In this document: positions 18,323 through 28,500 of the stretch, one piece after another
Layout of the letters: each line of letters begins with the position of its first letter
Numbering within the stretch: the stretch's first letter is position 1
NCBI RefSeq assembly: GCF_002879855.1
Contig: NZ_PNYB01000027.1
Span: 1-64,000 of the forward strand
Source: Trinickia soli
GTDB lineage: Bacteria > Pseudomonadota > Gammaproteobacteria > Burkholderiales > Burkholderiaceae
Direction: 5' to 3'
Length of the DNA: 64,000 nucleotides
Program-made: the position numbers and the translations under genes
The notes under the pieces: model-generated
Database searches by the model: none
The model's input: only the letters and a program-made list of their open reading frames with translations
Told to the model about the DNA's origin: nothing

Positions 18323-18571
18323 TCAGAGAGTCGGGGTGTCGCCCGTGCCCGCGCCCGCGGCGCCGGCAGCGGCAAGGGCGTCGGCATAGCAGGCCGGGCA
18401 GATGCATTGGGTTGGCCGCCCGCCGCCTTGCGCCGCTTCGGCCGGCAGCGCCGGCATGTCGGCGCACCAGCATTTGAACGGTCGCGAGGCCCTCCCGCAA
18501 TCGAATGCCACGCCGCATCGCGGGCAACGTGCGCGAGGTTCCGATTCCGGCCCGCGGTCTGAAACATCCAT
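18323..18571 (-). CDS. Cysteine-rich CWC family protein
   Basis: An 82-residue protein with eight cysteines arranged CPRCG, FDCG, KCWC, QCIC and PAC, matching the cysteine-rich CWC family. This suggests a small zinc-binding or Fe-S module; function unknown. Start ATG 18571 is chosen because GAGGG lies nine bases upstream; ATG 18580 is possible but sits directly on that ribosome site. The stop is six bases before the RegB-like kinase start, so it is probably the first gene of the three-gene redox operon. Confidence 0.75.
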   Translation of the reverse strand: MDVSDRGPESEPRARCPRCGVAFDCGRASRPFKCWCADMPALPAEAAQGGGRPTQCICPACYADALAAAGAAGAGTGDTPTL

Positions 18572-18613
18572 GGACGCCATCCCTCGTCGACAATCAAGCA
18601 AAAAAATGTGTAA

Positions 18614-19693
<1,080 letters not shown>

Positions 19694-19763
19694 GCCTTTG
19701 CGCGCCTGGGCCGGGCACGCCGTTCGTGCTGCCGGCCCCGGGCGCCGCTTCGGAGTCCAATCG

Positions 19764-20546
19764 ATGTCTTTGTCGCCGACCCCGCGCAAGAGAGCCCGGG
19801 TCCGTCCGCGCTCGGGCAGCCCGGTGTGGCTCTTCGATCTCGACAACACGCTTCATCACGCCTCGCACGCCATCTTTCCGGCGATCAACGAGGCCATGAC
19901 GCGCTACATTCGCGAAACGCTAAGCCTCGATGCGGCCGAAGCCGATTACCTGCGGCTGCGCTACGTGCGGCGCTACGGGGCGACGCTGCTGGGCCTCGCG
20001 CGCCATCATCCGATCGATCCGCACGATTTCCTGAAGGCCGTCCACACGTTTCCCGACCTGCCCTCGATGGTGCGCGGCGAACGCGGGCTTGCCCGGCTGG
20101 TCGCGTCGCTGCCGGGACGCAAGATCATCCTGACGAACGCGCCCGAAACCTACGCGCGGGCGGTGCTCGCCGAACTCGGCATCGAGCGGCTGTTCGAGCG
20201 CATCATTGCGATCGAGCACATGCGCCGGCGCCGGTCCTGGCATGCGAAGCCCGACCTTGCGATGCTGCGCCGCGTATTGCGCGACGCGCGCGTGCCGCTT
20301 GCCGAGGCCATCCTCGTCGAAGACACACGTTCGCATTTGAAACGCTACCGGCGGCTCGGCATCGGCACGGTCTGGATCGTCGGGCACCTGCCCACGCCGG
20401 CCCGCGCGGGCGACGCGGCCGTGCGAATGCCGGGCAGCGGACGCCCGCATTATGTCGATCGACGCATTCGTTCGTTAAAATCGCTGAGACCGGGTCACGA
20501 AGCGGGGCGTAAATGGAGCCGATTCCAGAGCAGGACGCGGAGCTAG
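19764..20546 (+). CDS. HAD-family pyrimidine 5'-nucleotidase-like phosphatase
   Basis: A 260-residue HAD hydrolase of the YjjG/SDT1-like pyrimidine 5'-nucleotidase group. The catalytic motif I is WLFDLDNTLHHA (Asp nucleophile and Asp+2), motif II Thr lies in IILTNAP, and motif III/IV Lys and Asp lie in WHAKPDLAML and ILVEDTRSHL. Start ATG 19764 has GGAG eight bases before it. The C-terminus is basic. The gene overlaps the start of slmA by 34 bases. The expected reaction is dephosphorylation of nucleoside monophosphates; exact substrate unproven. Confidence 0.87.
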   Translation: MSLSPTPRKRARVRPRSGSPVWLFDLDNTLHHASHAIFPAINEAMTRYIRETLSLDAAEADYLRLRYVRRYGATLLGLARHHPIDPHDFLKAVHTFPDLPSMVRGERGLARLVASLPGRKIILTNAPETYARAVLAELGIERLFERIIAIEHMRRRRSWHAKPDLAMLRRVLRDARVPLAEAILVEDTRSHLKRYRRLGIGTVWIVGHLPTPARAGDAAVRMPGSGRPHYVDRRIRSLKSLRPGHEAGRKWSRFQSRTRS

Positions 20547-21217
20547 ACCGCGAGACGCAACCGACGAACGCCGCGCGCACGCGTATGAAGCCCGGCGAAC
20601 GGCGTGTCCATATTCTGCACACGCTGGCCGCCATGCTGGAGGCGCCCAAAAGCGAAAAGATCACGACGGCCGCACTGGCGGCCCGGCTCGGCGTGTCGGA
20701 GGCGGCCCTCTATCGCCAGTTCGCGAGCAAGGCGCAGATGTTCGAAGCGCTGATCGAGTTCATCGAAGCCACGTTCTTCGGCCTCATCAACCAGATCGCC
20801 GAAAAAGAGCCGAACGGCGTGCTGCAAGCCCGCGCGATCGGGATGATGCTGCTCAATTTCGCCGCTAAAAATCCCGGCATGACGCGCGTGCTGACGGGCG
20901 AAGCGCTGGTGGGCGAACACACGCGGCTCGCCGAGCGCGTTGCGCAAATGCTCGAGCGCGTCGAAGCATCGGTCAAGCAAAGCCTGCGCATCGCGCTGAT
21001 GGAAGCGAATCAGGCGCAGGCCGCGCCGGAGCCGCCCCGCGCCGCGCCCGCCGCAGGGCCCGCCGCAGGGCCGCTGCCGGCCGATTATGACCCCGCCGTG
21101 CGCGCGAATCTGCTCGTCAGCTATGTCGTGGGCCGATGGCACCGGTACGCGCGCAGCGGCTTTACGCGGATGCCCGCCGAGCATGCGGATGCCCAACTGC
21201 GTTTGATTCTGCAATAG
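20513..21217 (+). CDS. slmA: Nucleoid occlusion factor SlmA (TetR family)
   Basis: A 234-residue TetR-fold DNA-binding protein. The helix-turn-helix region is KITTAALAARLGVSEAALYR, followed by QFASKAQMFEALIEFIE, strongly SlmA-like. SlmA blocks FtsZ ring assembly over the nucleoid when bound to its sites. The protein is longer than the roughly 198-residue E. coli version because of an N-terminal extension and an Ala/Pro-rich insert with a duplicated AAGP unit near residues 178-190. It begins inside the HAD phosphatase gene, in another frame. Confidence 0.9.
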   Translation: MEPIPEQDAELDRETQPTNAARTRMKPGERRVHILHTLAAMLEAPKSEKITTAALAARLGVSEAALYRQFASKAQMFEALIEFIEATFFGLINQIAEKEPNGVLQARAIGMMLLNFAAKNPGMTRVLTGEALVGEHTRLAERVAQMLERVEASVKQSLRIALMEANQAQAAPEPPRAAPAAGPAAGPLPADYDPAVRANLLVSYVVGRWHRYARSGFTRMPAEHADAQLRLILQ

Positions 21218-21356
21218 CGCGTTATCAGGTTTTCCGCTATCCTTTGCCGTTCAATTGCTTTGAGCGTATCGCCCGCCGTTGTCCGGCGGGGCGGCCCGAA
21301 CGGGAACGCAAAAAGCAGCGCGCCGATTTGTCGACTCGATTGCGGGCGCGCGAACC

Positions 21357-21385
21357 CTGACACCGAATGTCGGGTTCACTATAAA
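21357..21385 (+). promoter_or_regulatory. Candidate promoter of metX-metW
   Basis: CTGACA (21357-21362) and TATAAA (21380-21385) have an ideal 17-bp spacer. Transcription would start near 21392, leaving a leader of about 85 nt. Confidence 0.65.
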
Positions 21386-21475
21386 TGCGGCTAAAGAGGT
21401 CGTCAGCCGCGCGCTGTCAGTCATGCCCCGCGCACCGCCGACACCATTTAGCCGCCCAGTCAGAAGGCGGAACAG

Positions 21476-22627
21476 ATGGAATCGATCGGCATCGTCGCTC
21501 CACAACTCATGCATTTCACCGAGCCGCTCGCGCTGCAAAGCGGCGCGGCGCTGGCCGGCTACGACCTCATGGTCGAGACCTACGGCACGCTCAACGCAGC
21601 GCGCTCGAACGCCGTGCTCGTCTGCCACGCGCTGAATGCGTCGCATCACGTCGCGGGCGTCTATGCCGGCGAGCCGAAGAACGTCGGCTGGTGGGACAAC
21701 ATGGTCGGGCCCGGCAAGCCGCTCGATACGAACCGCTTTTTCGTGATCGGCGTGAACAATCTGGGCTCGTGCTTCGGCTCGACCGGCCCGATGAGCCTTG
21801 ATCCCGCCACGGGTAAGCCCTATGGCGCGCGGTTTCCGGTCGTGACCGTCGAGGATTGGGTCAATGCGCAGGCGCGCCTGGCCGACGCCTTCGGCATCGA
21901 ACGCTTCGCCGCCGTCATGGGAGGCAGTCTCGGCGGCATGCAGGCGCTCGCCTGGAGTCTCATGTACCCGGACCGCATCGGTCATTGCATCGTCGTGGCT
22001 TCCACGCCGAAGCTGTCCGCGCAGAACATCGCGTTCAACGAAGTGGCCCGCTCGGCGATCCTCTCCGATCCCGACTTTCATGGCGGCGACTACTACGCGC
22101 ATGGCGTCAAACCGAAACGCGGGCTGCGCGTCGCGCGCATGATCGGCCACATCACATACCTGTCGGACGACGACATGGCCACCAAGTTCGGCCGCGCACT
22201 GCGCCGACCGGGCGGTGACGGCCTGGACGACGACTATCATTTCAGCTTCGATGTCGAGTTCGAGGTCGAATCGTATTTGCGCTATCAGGGCGATAAGTTC
22301 GCAGACTATTTCGACGCGAACACCTATTTGTTGATTACGCGCGCGCTCGACTACTTCGATCCGGCCAAGGCATTCGACGGCGATCTGACGGCCGCGCTTG
22401 CGCACTCGCGCGCTCAGTACCTCATTGCGAGCTTCACGACCGATTGGCGGTTTGCGCCCACGCGCTCGCGCGAACTCGTCAAGGCATTGCTCGATCACAA
22501 GCGGCGCGTCACCTATGCCGAGATCGACGCACCGCATGGGCACGACGCCTTCCTGCTTGACGACGCGCGCTATCACAACGTCGTGCGTGCCTATTACGAA
22601 CGCATTGCCGAGGAGGTTCGCGCATGA
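21476..22627 (+). CDS. metX: Homoserine O-acyltransferase MetX
   Basis: Activates homoserine for methionine synthesis by acylating its hydroxyl group. The 383-residue alpha/beta-hydrolase has the nucleophile Ser in [11 protein letters not shown] and the Asp and His in [13 protein letters not shown] and [12 protein letters not shown]. The oxyanion region [10 protein letters not shown] is also conserved. Proteobacterial MetX paired with MetW often prefers succinyl-CoA rather than acetyl-CoA; sequence alone does not settle it here. The gene overlaps metW by four bases (ATGA, 22624-22627). Confidence 0.96.
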   Translation: MESIGIVAPQLMHFTEPLALQSGAALAGYDLMVETYGTLNAARSNAVLVCHALNASHHVAGVYAGEPKNVGWWDNMVGPGKPLDTNRFFVIGVNNLGSCFGSTGPMSLDPATGKPYGARFPVVTVEDWVNAQARLADAFGIERFAAVMGGSLGGMQALAWSLMYPDRIGHCIVVASTPKLSAQNIAFNEVARSAILSDPDFHGGDYYAHGVKPKRGLRVARMIGHITYLSDDDMATKFGRALRRPGGDGLDDDYHFSFDVEFEVESYLRYQGDKFADYFDANTYLLITRALDYFDPAKAFDGDLTAALAHSRAQYLIASFTTDWRFAPTRSRELVKALLDHKRRVTYAEIDAPHGHDAFLLDDARYHNVVRAYYERIAEEVRA

Positions 22628-23253
22628 ACCAGGCCGCCATCGATTCGCTCGCCACGCGCTCCGATTTTCGGGCCATCGCCCGCTGGGTCGAACCCAACGC
22701 GACCGTCCTCGATCTGGGCTGCGGCGACGGCAGTCTCCTCGCGCTACTGGCCGAGGAGCTCGGCGTGACCGGGTATGGCATCGAGATCAACGATGCGGGG
22801 GTGCTCGCCTGCGTGAAGCAAGGCGTCAACGTCATTCAGCAGAATCTCGAAGACGGTCTGCGCCTGTTCGAGGACGGCAGCTTCGACTTCGCCATCCTGT
22901 CGCAGACGCTGCAGACGATCCATCAAACGGCCGCGATCCTGCGCGAGACGGTGCGTGTCGGCAAGGAATGCATCGTGTCGTTTCCGAACTTCGGCTACTG
23001 GCCGCATCGGCTTTCGGTATTGCGCGGACGGATGCCGGTTTCGAAAACGCTGCCCTATCAATGGCACAACACGCCGAACGTGCGGGTGCTGACGATCCGC
23101 GATTTCGAAGCCCTTGCGCCCGAGGTCGGCATCGAGATCCTCGATCGCGCGGTGCTGCACGGCGGCAAGGCGGTTCGTTGGGGCGCGAACTGGCGTGGTA
23201 GTCTTGCGGTCTACCGCGTCAGGCGCAGCTCGCGAGTGCCTGCGCCGGGTTGA
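22624..23253 (+). CDS. metW: Methionine biosynthesis protein MetW
   Basis: A class I SAM-methyltransferase-fold protein of 209 residues, translationally coupled to metX. Motif I is [15 protein letters not shown], and the family signature [17 protein letters not shown] is present. MetW proteins accompany MetX and are needed for full homoserine acyltransferase activity in several bacteria; their own methylation activity is unclear. The C-terminal end is basic and runs to within 25 bases of the start proposed for the next gene. Confidence 0.93.
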   Translation: MNQAAIDSLATRSDFRAIARWVEPNATVLDLGCGDGSLLALLAEELGVTGYGIEINDAGVLACVKQGVNVIQQNLEDGLRLFEDGSFDFAILSQTLQTIHQTAAILRETVRVGKECIVSFPNFGYWPHRLSVLRGRMPVSKTLPYQWHNTPNVRVLTIRDFEALAPEVGIEILDRAVLHGGKAVRWGANWRGSLAVYRVRRSSRVPAPG

Positions 23254-23278
23254 AAAGGCTGCAGCGAAGAGGTCGACC

Positions 23279-24595
23279 ATCAAACGAGATATCCCGCCCA
23301 CACCGCATGAAGGCGCCGCGCTGAGCGCGCATGAGGCGCATCCCGGCTGGCGCGCGTTCCTGAACCGGCACATGCTCATTTGCGTGTTTCTCGGCTTTAC
23401 GTCGGGTTTGCCGCTGTTTACGCTCGTCTATCTCGTGCAGGCGTGGCTGCGTTCCGAAGGCGTCAATCTGAAGGAAATCGGCCTGTTTGCGCTGATTCAA
23501 TTCCCCTATACCTGGAAATTCGTCTGGGCGCCGCTCATGGACCGTTACGTGCCGCGGCTGCCGTTCTGGCGCCCGGGACGCCGCCGCGGCTGGATGCTCT
23601 GCACGCAGTTGCTCGTCGCGGGCGCGATCGCCTCGCTCGGCTTCGTCTCGCCGCGCGACGCCATTTGGACGGTTGCCGCATTGACGGCGCTCGTCGCGTT
23701 TTTCGGGGCGAGTCAGGACATCGTCATCGATGCCTACCGGCGTGAATTGCTCGCCGACACCGAGCAAGGGCTTGGCAATGCCGTGCATGTGAACGCCTAT
23801 AAAGTCGCGGCGCTCGTGCCGGGTTCGCTGTCGTTGATTCTTTCCGATCATCTGCCTTGGACCGCCGTGTTCGTCGTCACCGCGGCGTTCATGCTGCCTG
23901 GCATGGCGCTGACGCTGCTCGTGCGCGAGCCGCAAGTGCATGGCGCGCCGCCAAAGAACCTGCGCGATGCGCTCGTGCAGCCGCTGGCGGAGTTCGTCAC
24001 GCGCGATGGGCTGGGCGCAGCGTTGCTCGTGCTCGCGTTCATCTTCCTCTACAAGCTCGGCGACACGATGGCGACGACGCTTTCGACATCGTTCTTCCTC
24101 GACCTCGGCTTCAACAAGACGGAAATCGGCGTCATTGCAAAGACGACGGCGTTTTGGGCGAGCCTCGCAGGCGGCATCGTCGGCGGCGCCTGGCTCGTCA
24201 AGATCGGCATTGCGCGCGGGCTATGGATTTTCGGTTTCGTGCAAATCGTCTCGACGCTCGGCTTCGCCTGGCTCGCGAAAATCGGCCCGTCGCCGGCCGC
24301 GCTTGGGCTGATCTACGGCTTCGAGACGTTCGCCACCGGGCTGACCCTCGCGGCCTTCACGGCCTATATCGCGAGCACGACCGATCCACGCTACACGGCC
24401 ACGCAATTCGCGCTCTTCACGAGCCTCGCGTCCGTGCCGCGCACGCTGGCTTCGGCGGCGAGCGGCTATGCCGTCGCGAAGATCGGTTGGTTCGATTACT
24501 TCCTCGTATGTGCTGCCCTGGCCGCGCCAGGCATGCTGTTGCTGCCGAAGATCGCGCCGTGGCGAGAACGCGAGCTGCAGCGTCCGACCGAGTGA
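23279..24595 (+). CDS. AmpG-like MFS permease
   Basis: A 12-helix major facilitator of the AmpG (muropeptide permease) group, about 438 residues. Diagnostic are HMLICVFLGFTSGLPLFTLV, FPYTWKFVWAPLMDR and FFGASQDIVIDAYRRE. AmpG brings anhydro-muropeptides back into the cytoplasm for wall recycling, which is the likely role. The start is uncertain. The frame is open back to 23114 inside metW, but the only good ribosome site (GAAGAGG, 23266-23272) is six bases before an ATC codon at 23279, giving an N-terminus of the usual length. GTG at about 23192 is the main alternative. Confidence 0.85.
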   Translation: MKRDIPPTPHEGAALSAHEAHPGWRAFLNRHMLICVFLGFTSGLPLFTLVYLVQAWLRSEGVNLKEIGLFALIQFPYTWKFVWAPLMDRYVPRLPFWRPGRRRGWMLCTQLLVAGAIASLGFVSPRDAIWTVAALTALVAFFGASQDIVIDAYRRELLADTEQGLGNAVHVNAYKVAALVPGSLSLILSDHLPWTAVFVVTAAFMLPGMALTLLVREPQVHGAPPKNLRDALVQPLAEFVTRDGLGAALLVLAFIFLYKLGDTMATTLSTSFFLDLGFNKTEIGVIAKTTAFWASLAGGIVGGAWLVKIGIARGLWIFGFVQIVSTLGFAWLAKIGPSPAALGLIYGFETFATGLTLAAFTAYIASTTDPRYTATQFALFTSLASVPRTLASAASGYAVAKIGWFDYFLVCAALAAPGMLLLPKIAPWRERELQRPTE

Positions 24596-25022
24596 TCAGC
24601 AAGCGCGGGCCGTGCGCCCGTCCCATGCTGGCTTCGCCGTGTTATTCGTTGGTTAAAACCTGCGAATCGTGGCGAAGGCATTTTTAACAATACGATCGAT
24701 TTCAACCGATCCGAATCAAATTATGCCCATTTCGCATTAAGCGAGAAAAGCAATTTTCATTACAAATCCCGCTCTCGGCCGCGCGTAATTCTCTTGGTCT
24801 GATTTAGAAAAATTACGCGCATTGCCGGCACAATCTACATCAGAATGCCTCCCACGCCCCAAGCAGGGCGTCGTTAGGGCCGATCCCGCATCAGATCGGT
24901 TCGCATCATTCCTCAGCAGCAATCTCATTACGCCATTTCATCATGGCGTCGATGATTTATTCGCGTCTTCAATGCGAAATGCGGTCCGTGCTCATCACTT
25001 TACGAATAGAGAGGATCAAAAG
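24596..25022. other. AT-rich intergenic region upstream of esterase 2
   Basis: These 427 bases are markedly AT-richer than the surroundings and contain no convincing gene. They hold a 10-bp inverted repeat at 24781-24820 (separate entry) and presumably the promoter of the esterase gene, though no clear -35/-10 pair stands out. Confidence 0.6.
24781..24820. repeat. Perfect 10-bp inverted repeat
   Basis: GCGCGTAATT (24781-24790) and AATTACGCGC (24811-24820) are exact reverse complements separated by 20 bases. It may be an operator-like site or a cruciform/hairpin about 200 bases before the esterase ATG. No T run follows, so a terminator is less likely. Confidence 0.75.
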
Positions 25023-26699
25023 ATGAAGACTCAATCGCTCACTGCTCAACGCATTCGCTTTCAACGCCCCACGCGTAGCCGCACCGCTGCCGCGCTGCTG
25101 ATCGCCGCTTCGCTCGGCCTGCTGTCTCCCACGGCGCTCAATGCAGCTGCCAATCGACCCGCGACACGCATCAATCTGCCGGCGGGCGCGATCGAAGGCG
25201 TACACCTTTCGGATGCAGGCGTCACGTTGCGCGCATTCAAAGGCATTCCCTACGCGGCGCCGCCGGTAGGCGAGCTGCGCTGGAAGCCGCCGCAACCCGT
25301 CACGGCATGGGCCGGCGTGCGCAGCGCACAGCAATTCGGCGCGCGCTGTATGCAGCTGCTGCTGTTTCCGATGGAATTTCGCACCCGTGCCATGAGCGAG
25401 GACTGCCTTTTTTTAAACGTATGGACGCCGGCGCAAGCGGCCGGCGCAAAACTGCCGGTGCTCGTCTACTTCTACGGCGGCGGCTTCGCGGCGGGCGACA
25501 GCTCGGAGCCGCGCTACGACGGCGCGGCGCTCGCCGCGCGCGGGATGGTAACGGTGACGGTCAACTACCGGCTCGGCGTCTTCGGCTTCCTGGCTTTGCC
25601 GGAAATGGCGCGCGAATCACCGCATGGCGCTGCCGGCAATTACGGGCTGCTCGACCAGCACGCGGCGCTGCGCTGGGTGCGCGAGAACATCGCAAGGTTC
25701 GGCGGCGATCCCGATAAGATCACGATCGGCGGGGAATCGGCCGGCTCGGTGGCGGTCAGCACCCATATGGCGTCGCCGCTGTCGCGCGGGCTCTTCGCCC
25801 GCGCCATCGGTCAGAGCGGGGCAGCGTTCGGCCCGCTCTCGGTATGGTCGCGCGAGGATGCGCAAACGGCGTCCGAGCATTTCCAACAAGCGATGAAGGC
25901 GCCGTCGCTGAGCCTGCTGCGCGCCATGCCGGCCGAAACATTGCTGGCAGGCACCGGCCCGAAGGACAACCCGAAGTTCCTCTTTTGGCCGTCCGTCGAC
26001 GGTCACTTTTTGACCCAGCTGCCCGAAACGACTTTCGCGGCCGGCTCGCAGGCGCGCGTGCCGTTGCTCGTCGGCAGCAATTCGCACGAAGCGCCTCATA
26101 CGATGGTCCTGAACCAGCAGCCGCCGACGCCGCAAAACTGGCGCGCCGCGCTCAAGCGCATATTCGGTCCCTACTCCACCGACGTGCTCGCGCTATATCC
26201 CGGTAACGACGACGACGAAGTGCGGCGCTCCGCGACCTCGCTTGCCAGCGACATCTTCATCAGCCATGCCACGCGCCGGTGGGTCGACGCGCACCGCGAA
26301 ACGGGCGGCGCGCCCGTCTATTTCTATTACTACACACACAAACGCCCGCCGAAACGGTTCCCGGAACCGGGGCAACCACCGGAAGACGGCGCCGTACACA
26401 GCGCGGAAATCAAGTACGCGCTAGGCACGCTCGGGCTGTCGAACCGCTTCGTCTGGCGGCCCGAGGATCATGCGGTTTCGCGCATTTTCTCAGGCTACGT
26501 CGCGCATTTCGTGAAAACGGGCACGCCGAACGACCCATCGCTGCCCGAATGGCCCGCGTCGCGTGAAGAACGCGGCGGGCTTCTGCGCCAGCAAATCGCT
26601 GTCGAGACGAAAACCATCACCGACGCCGAGTCGCCGCGGCACACATTCTTACGCCGGTATTACGACGAAAATCCGCATCTCGCGCACGACCGCCGTTGA
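25023..26699 (+). CDS. Secreted type B carboxylesterase (paralogue 2)
   Basis: A 558-residue alpha/beta-hydrolase of the type B carboxylesterase family, paralogous to the gene at 14603-16282. The N-terminus carries a signal peptide (basic start, hydrophobic residues about 21-38, cut near LNA). The nucleophile is Ser239 in GGESAGS. GSNSHEA and the region VHSAEIKYALG should supply the acid and histidine. The oxyanion-hole motif, usually HGGG, reads YGGGF (residues 151-155), an unusual Tyr for His. Start ATG 25023 has GAGG eight bases ahead. It converges with the exonuclease gene. Natural substrate unknown. Confidence 0.9.
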   Translation: MKTQSLTAQRIRFQRPTRSRTAAALLIAASLGLLSPTALNAAANRPATRINLPAGAIEGVHLSDAGVTLRAFKGIPYAAPPVGELRWKPPQPVTAWAGVRSAQQFGARCMQLLLFPMEFRTRAMSEDCLFLNVWTPAQAAGAKLPVLVYFYGGGFAAGDSSEPRYDGAALAARGMVTVTVNYRLGVFGFLALPEMARESPHGAAGNYGLLDQHAALRWVRENIARFGGDPDKITIGGESAGSVAVSTHMASPLSRGLFARAIGQSGAAFGPLSVWSREDAQTASEHFQQAMKAPSLSLLRAMPAETLLAGTGPKDNPKFLFWPSVDGHFLTQLPETTFAAGSQARVPLLVGSNSHEAPHTMVLNQQPPTPQNWRAALKRIFGPYSTDVLALYPGNDDDEVRRSATSLASDIFISHATRRWVDAHRETGGAPVYFYYYTHKRPPKRFPEPGQPPEDGAVHSAEIKYALGTLGLSNRFVWRPEDHAVSRIFSGYVAHFVKTGTPNDPSLPEWPASREERGGLLRQQIAVETKTITDAESPRHTFLRRYYDENPHLAHDRR

Positions 26700-26736
26700 C
26701 GGGCGTACCGGCGTGCCGCCGCACTGCTTTCGGTTC

Positions 26737-27507
26737 CTACAGGCTGTGCGCGTAGTCGACCGTCAGCGGCGCGTGATCGCTGAACTTGATGTCGCGGAAG
26801 ATCGACGTGCTTTTCGCCGTCTCGGCCACGCCAGGAGTGGCGATCTGATAGTCGATGCGCCACCCGACATTCTTCGCATAGGCCTGGCCGCGATTGCTCC
26901 ACCACGTGTACTGCTCCGGCCGCTGATCGAGCCGGCGGAATACGTCGACATAACCAATGTCGTCGAACAGCTTCGTGAGCCAGGCTCGCTCTTCGGGCAG
27001 GCAACCGGAATTCTTTTGATTGCTCTTCCAGTTCTTGATGTCGATCTCTTTGTGAACGATGTTGACGTCGCCGCAGACGATCACCTCACGCGTCTTGCGA
27101 AGCGCGGCGAGATGCGGCATGAACTCGTCCATGAAGCGGAATTTCGCTTGCTGTCGGTCGTCGCCGCTCGAACCGGACGGAACGTACACGGAAACGATCG
27201 ACAACCCGTCGAAGCGCGCTTCCACGTAACGGCCTTCGGGATCGAACTCTTTACTGCCGAAGCCGATGACCACTTCGTCAGGCTCGCGGCGCGTGTATAA
27301 ACCGGCGCCGCTGTATCCCTTCTTCACGGCATGCTGAAAGTAACCGGTATAGCCGTGCGGCGCCAGGAATTCGGGCGTCATGTCGTCTTGCGAGCATTTG
27401 ACTTCCTGCACGCAGACGACATCGGCGTCTTGCTGACCGAACCAATCGAAGAAGCCTTTTTTAGCGGCCGAGCGGATGCCGTTCAAATTGGCCGTAATCA
27501 CTCGCAT
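26737..27507 (-). CDS. xthA: Exodeoxyribonuclease III / AP endonuclease
   Basis: A 256-residue exonuclease-endonuclease-phosphatase fold enzyme of the ExoIII/ExoA family, acting at abasic sites in base-excision repair. Motifs run in order: MRVITANLNGIRSA, QEVKCSQ (metal-binding Glu), YSGAGLYTR, RYVEARF, SVYVPSG, the catalytic GDVNIVHKEID (Asp and Asn), W(R)IDYQIAT and the catalytic His in FSDHAPLTVDY. Length and all motifs are normal. It is followed, on the same strand upstream, by ppk2 with a separate start, so cotranscription is uncertain. Confidence 0.95.
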   Translation of the reverse strand: MRVITANLNGIRSAAKKGFFDWFGQQDADVVCVQEVKCSQDDMTPEFLAPHGYTGYFQHAVKKGYSGAGLYTRREPDEVVIGFGSKEFDPEGRYVEARFDGLSIVSVYVPSGSSGDDRQQAKFRFMDEFMPHLAALRKTREVIVCGDVNIVHKEIDIKNWKSNQKNSGCLPEERAWLTKLFDDIGYVDVFRRLDQRPEQYTWWSNRGQAYAKNVGWRIDYQIATPGVAETAKSTSIFRDIKFSDHAPLTVDYAHSL

Positions 27508-27569
27508 GATGCGTAATCCTTGGTGGTTTAGTCGGGTTCAACATGTGTGATCGTCTGCGCCCGCCGCCA

Positions 27570-28409
27570 TCAACTGATGGTGATGCCTTGCAACGATTCC
27601 TTGGCGGGCGGGTACTGCAGTTTCAAGCTTTCGAACAGGCGCAGCAGCAGCGCGGCCACCATCAGATTCCGGTGCGATTTCGAATCGGCCGGAATGACAT
27701 ACCAGGGCGCATGCTCGGTCGAGGTCGCCGCGAGCGCATCGACGTAAGCGGCCTGATAGTCGTCCCACTGGTGGCGCGCGTCGATGTCGGCCAGGTCGAA
27801 CTTCCAGTGCTTCGTGGCATCGTCGATGCGCGCTTGCAGCCGTTCGCGCTGCTCGTCCTTCGAAATGTGCAGGAAGCATTTGAGAATCGCCGTGCCCGAA
27901 TCGGCCAACAGCGCCTCGAAATGTCGAATGTGAGCGTAGCGCCGCTCGATCTCGTCGGCGCGCAGCTCGCCGCGCACGCGCGGTACGAGCACATCTTCGT
28001 AATGGCTCCGGTTGAAGATCGTCAGCTCGCCGGCCGCGGGCGCCTGTTGGTGGACGCGCCACAGGAAATCGTGCGCGGTTTCGGTCAGCGTCGGTGCGCG
28101 GAAGGTCGCAATGCGTAGGCCGAGCGGATCGACTTCGTGAAATACCGCGCGAATCGTGCCGTCCTTGCCGGCGGTGTCCATGCCTTGCAGCACGAGCAAC
28201 ACACGCTCGCGCCGCTGCGCATGCAGGCGCTCCTGCATTTCGTCGAGCTGGGCGGCGTAGGCGATCAAGCGCTCGCGGTCGGCCTGCTTGGCACCGGTCG
28301 AAAACGGCTTGGCGCGGGGATCGAAATCGGCGAACGAAAAACCCTTATCCGCTTTGCCGCCGTTAAAGAATGGAACGCGAAAGTCGTCCAACTGCTTGCG
28401 CTTGGCCAT
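27570..28409 (-). CDS. ppk2: Polyphosphate kinase 2 family protein
   Basis: A 279-residue single-domain PPK2, which uses polyphosphate to phosphorylate nucleotides. The Walker A loop is QGMDTAGKDGTIR and the Walker B/lid region includes NRSHYEDVLVPRV. Other family motifs are FLHISKDEQRERLQAR and HWKFDLADIDARHQWDDY. The length and single domain fit class I or III; the exact substrate (ADP, AMP or GDP) cannot be told from sequence. About 90 bases separate it from the gatB stop upstream. Confidence 0.92.
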   Translation of the reverse strand: MAKRKQLDDFRVPFFNGGKADKGFSFADFDPRAKPFSTGAKQADRERLIAYAAQLDEMQERLHAQRRERVLLVLQGMDTAGKDGTIRAVFHEVDPLGLRIATFRAPTLTETAHDFLWRVHQQAPAAGELTIFNRSHYEDVLVPRVRGELRADEIERRYAHIRHFEALLADSGTAILKCFLHISKDEQRERLQARIDDATKHWKFDLADIDARHQWDDYQAAYVDALAATSTEHAPWYVIPADSKSHRNLMVAALLLRLFESLKLQYPPAKESLQGITIS

Positions 28410-28500
28410 GCCGTTTCGTGCCTCTTCGTTAGGCTCGCATCGGGCCGGCCGGCGCGTTGCCGCGCCGGCCGCTGGCGATGATGGATCGCCGCCCGATTGC

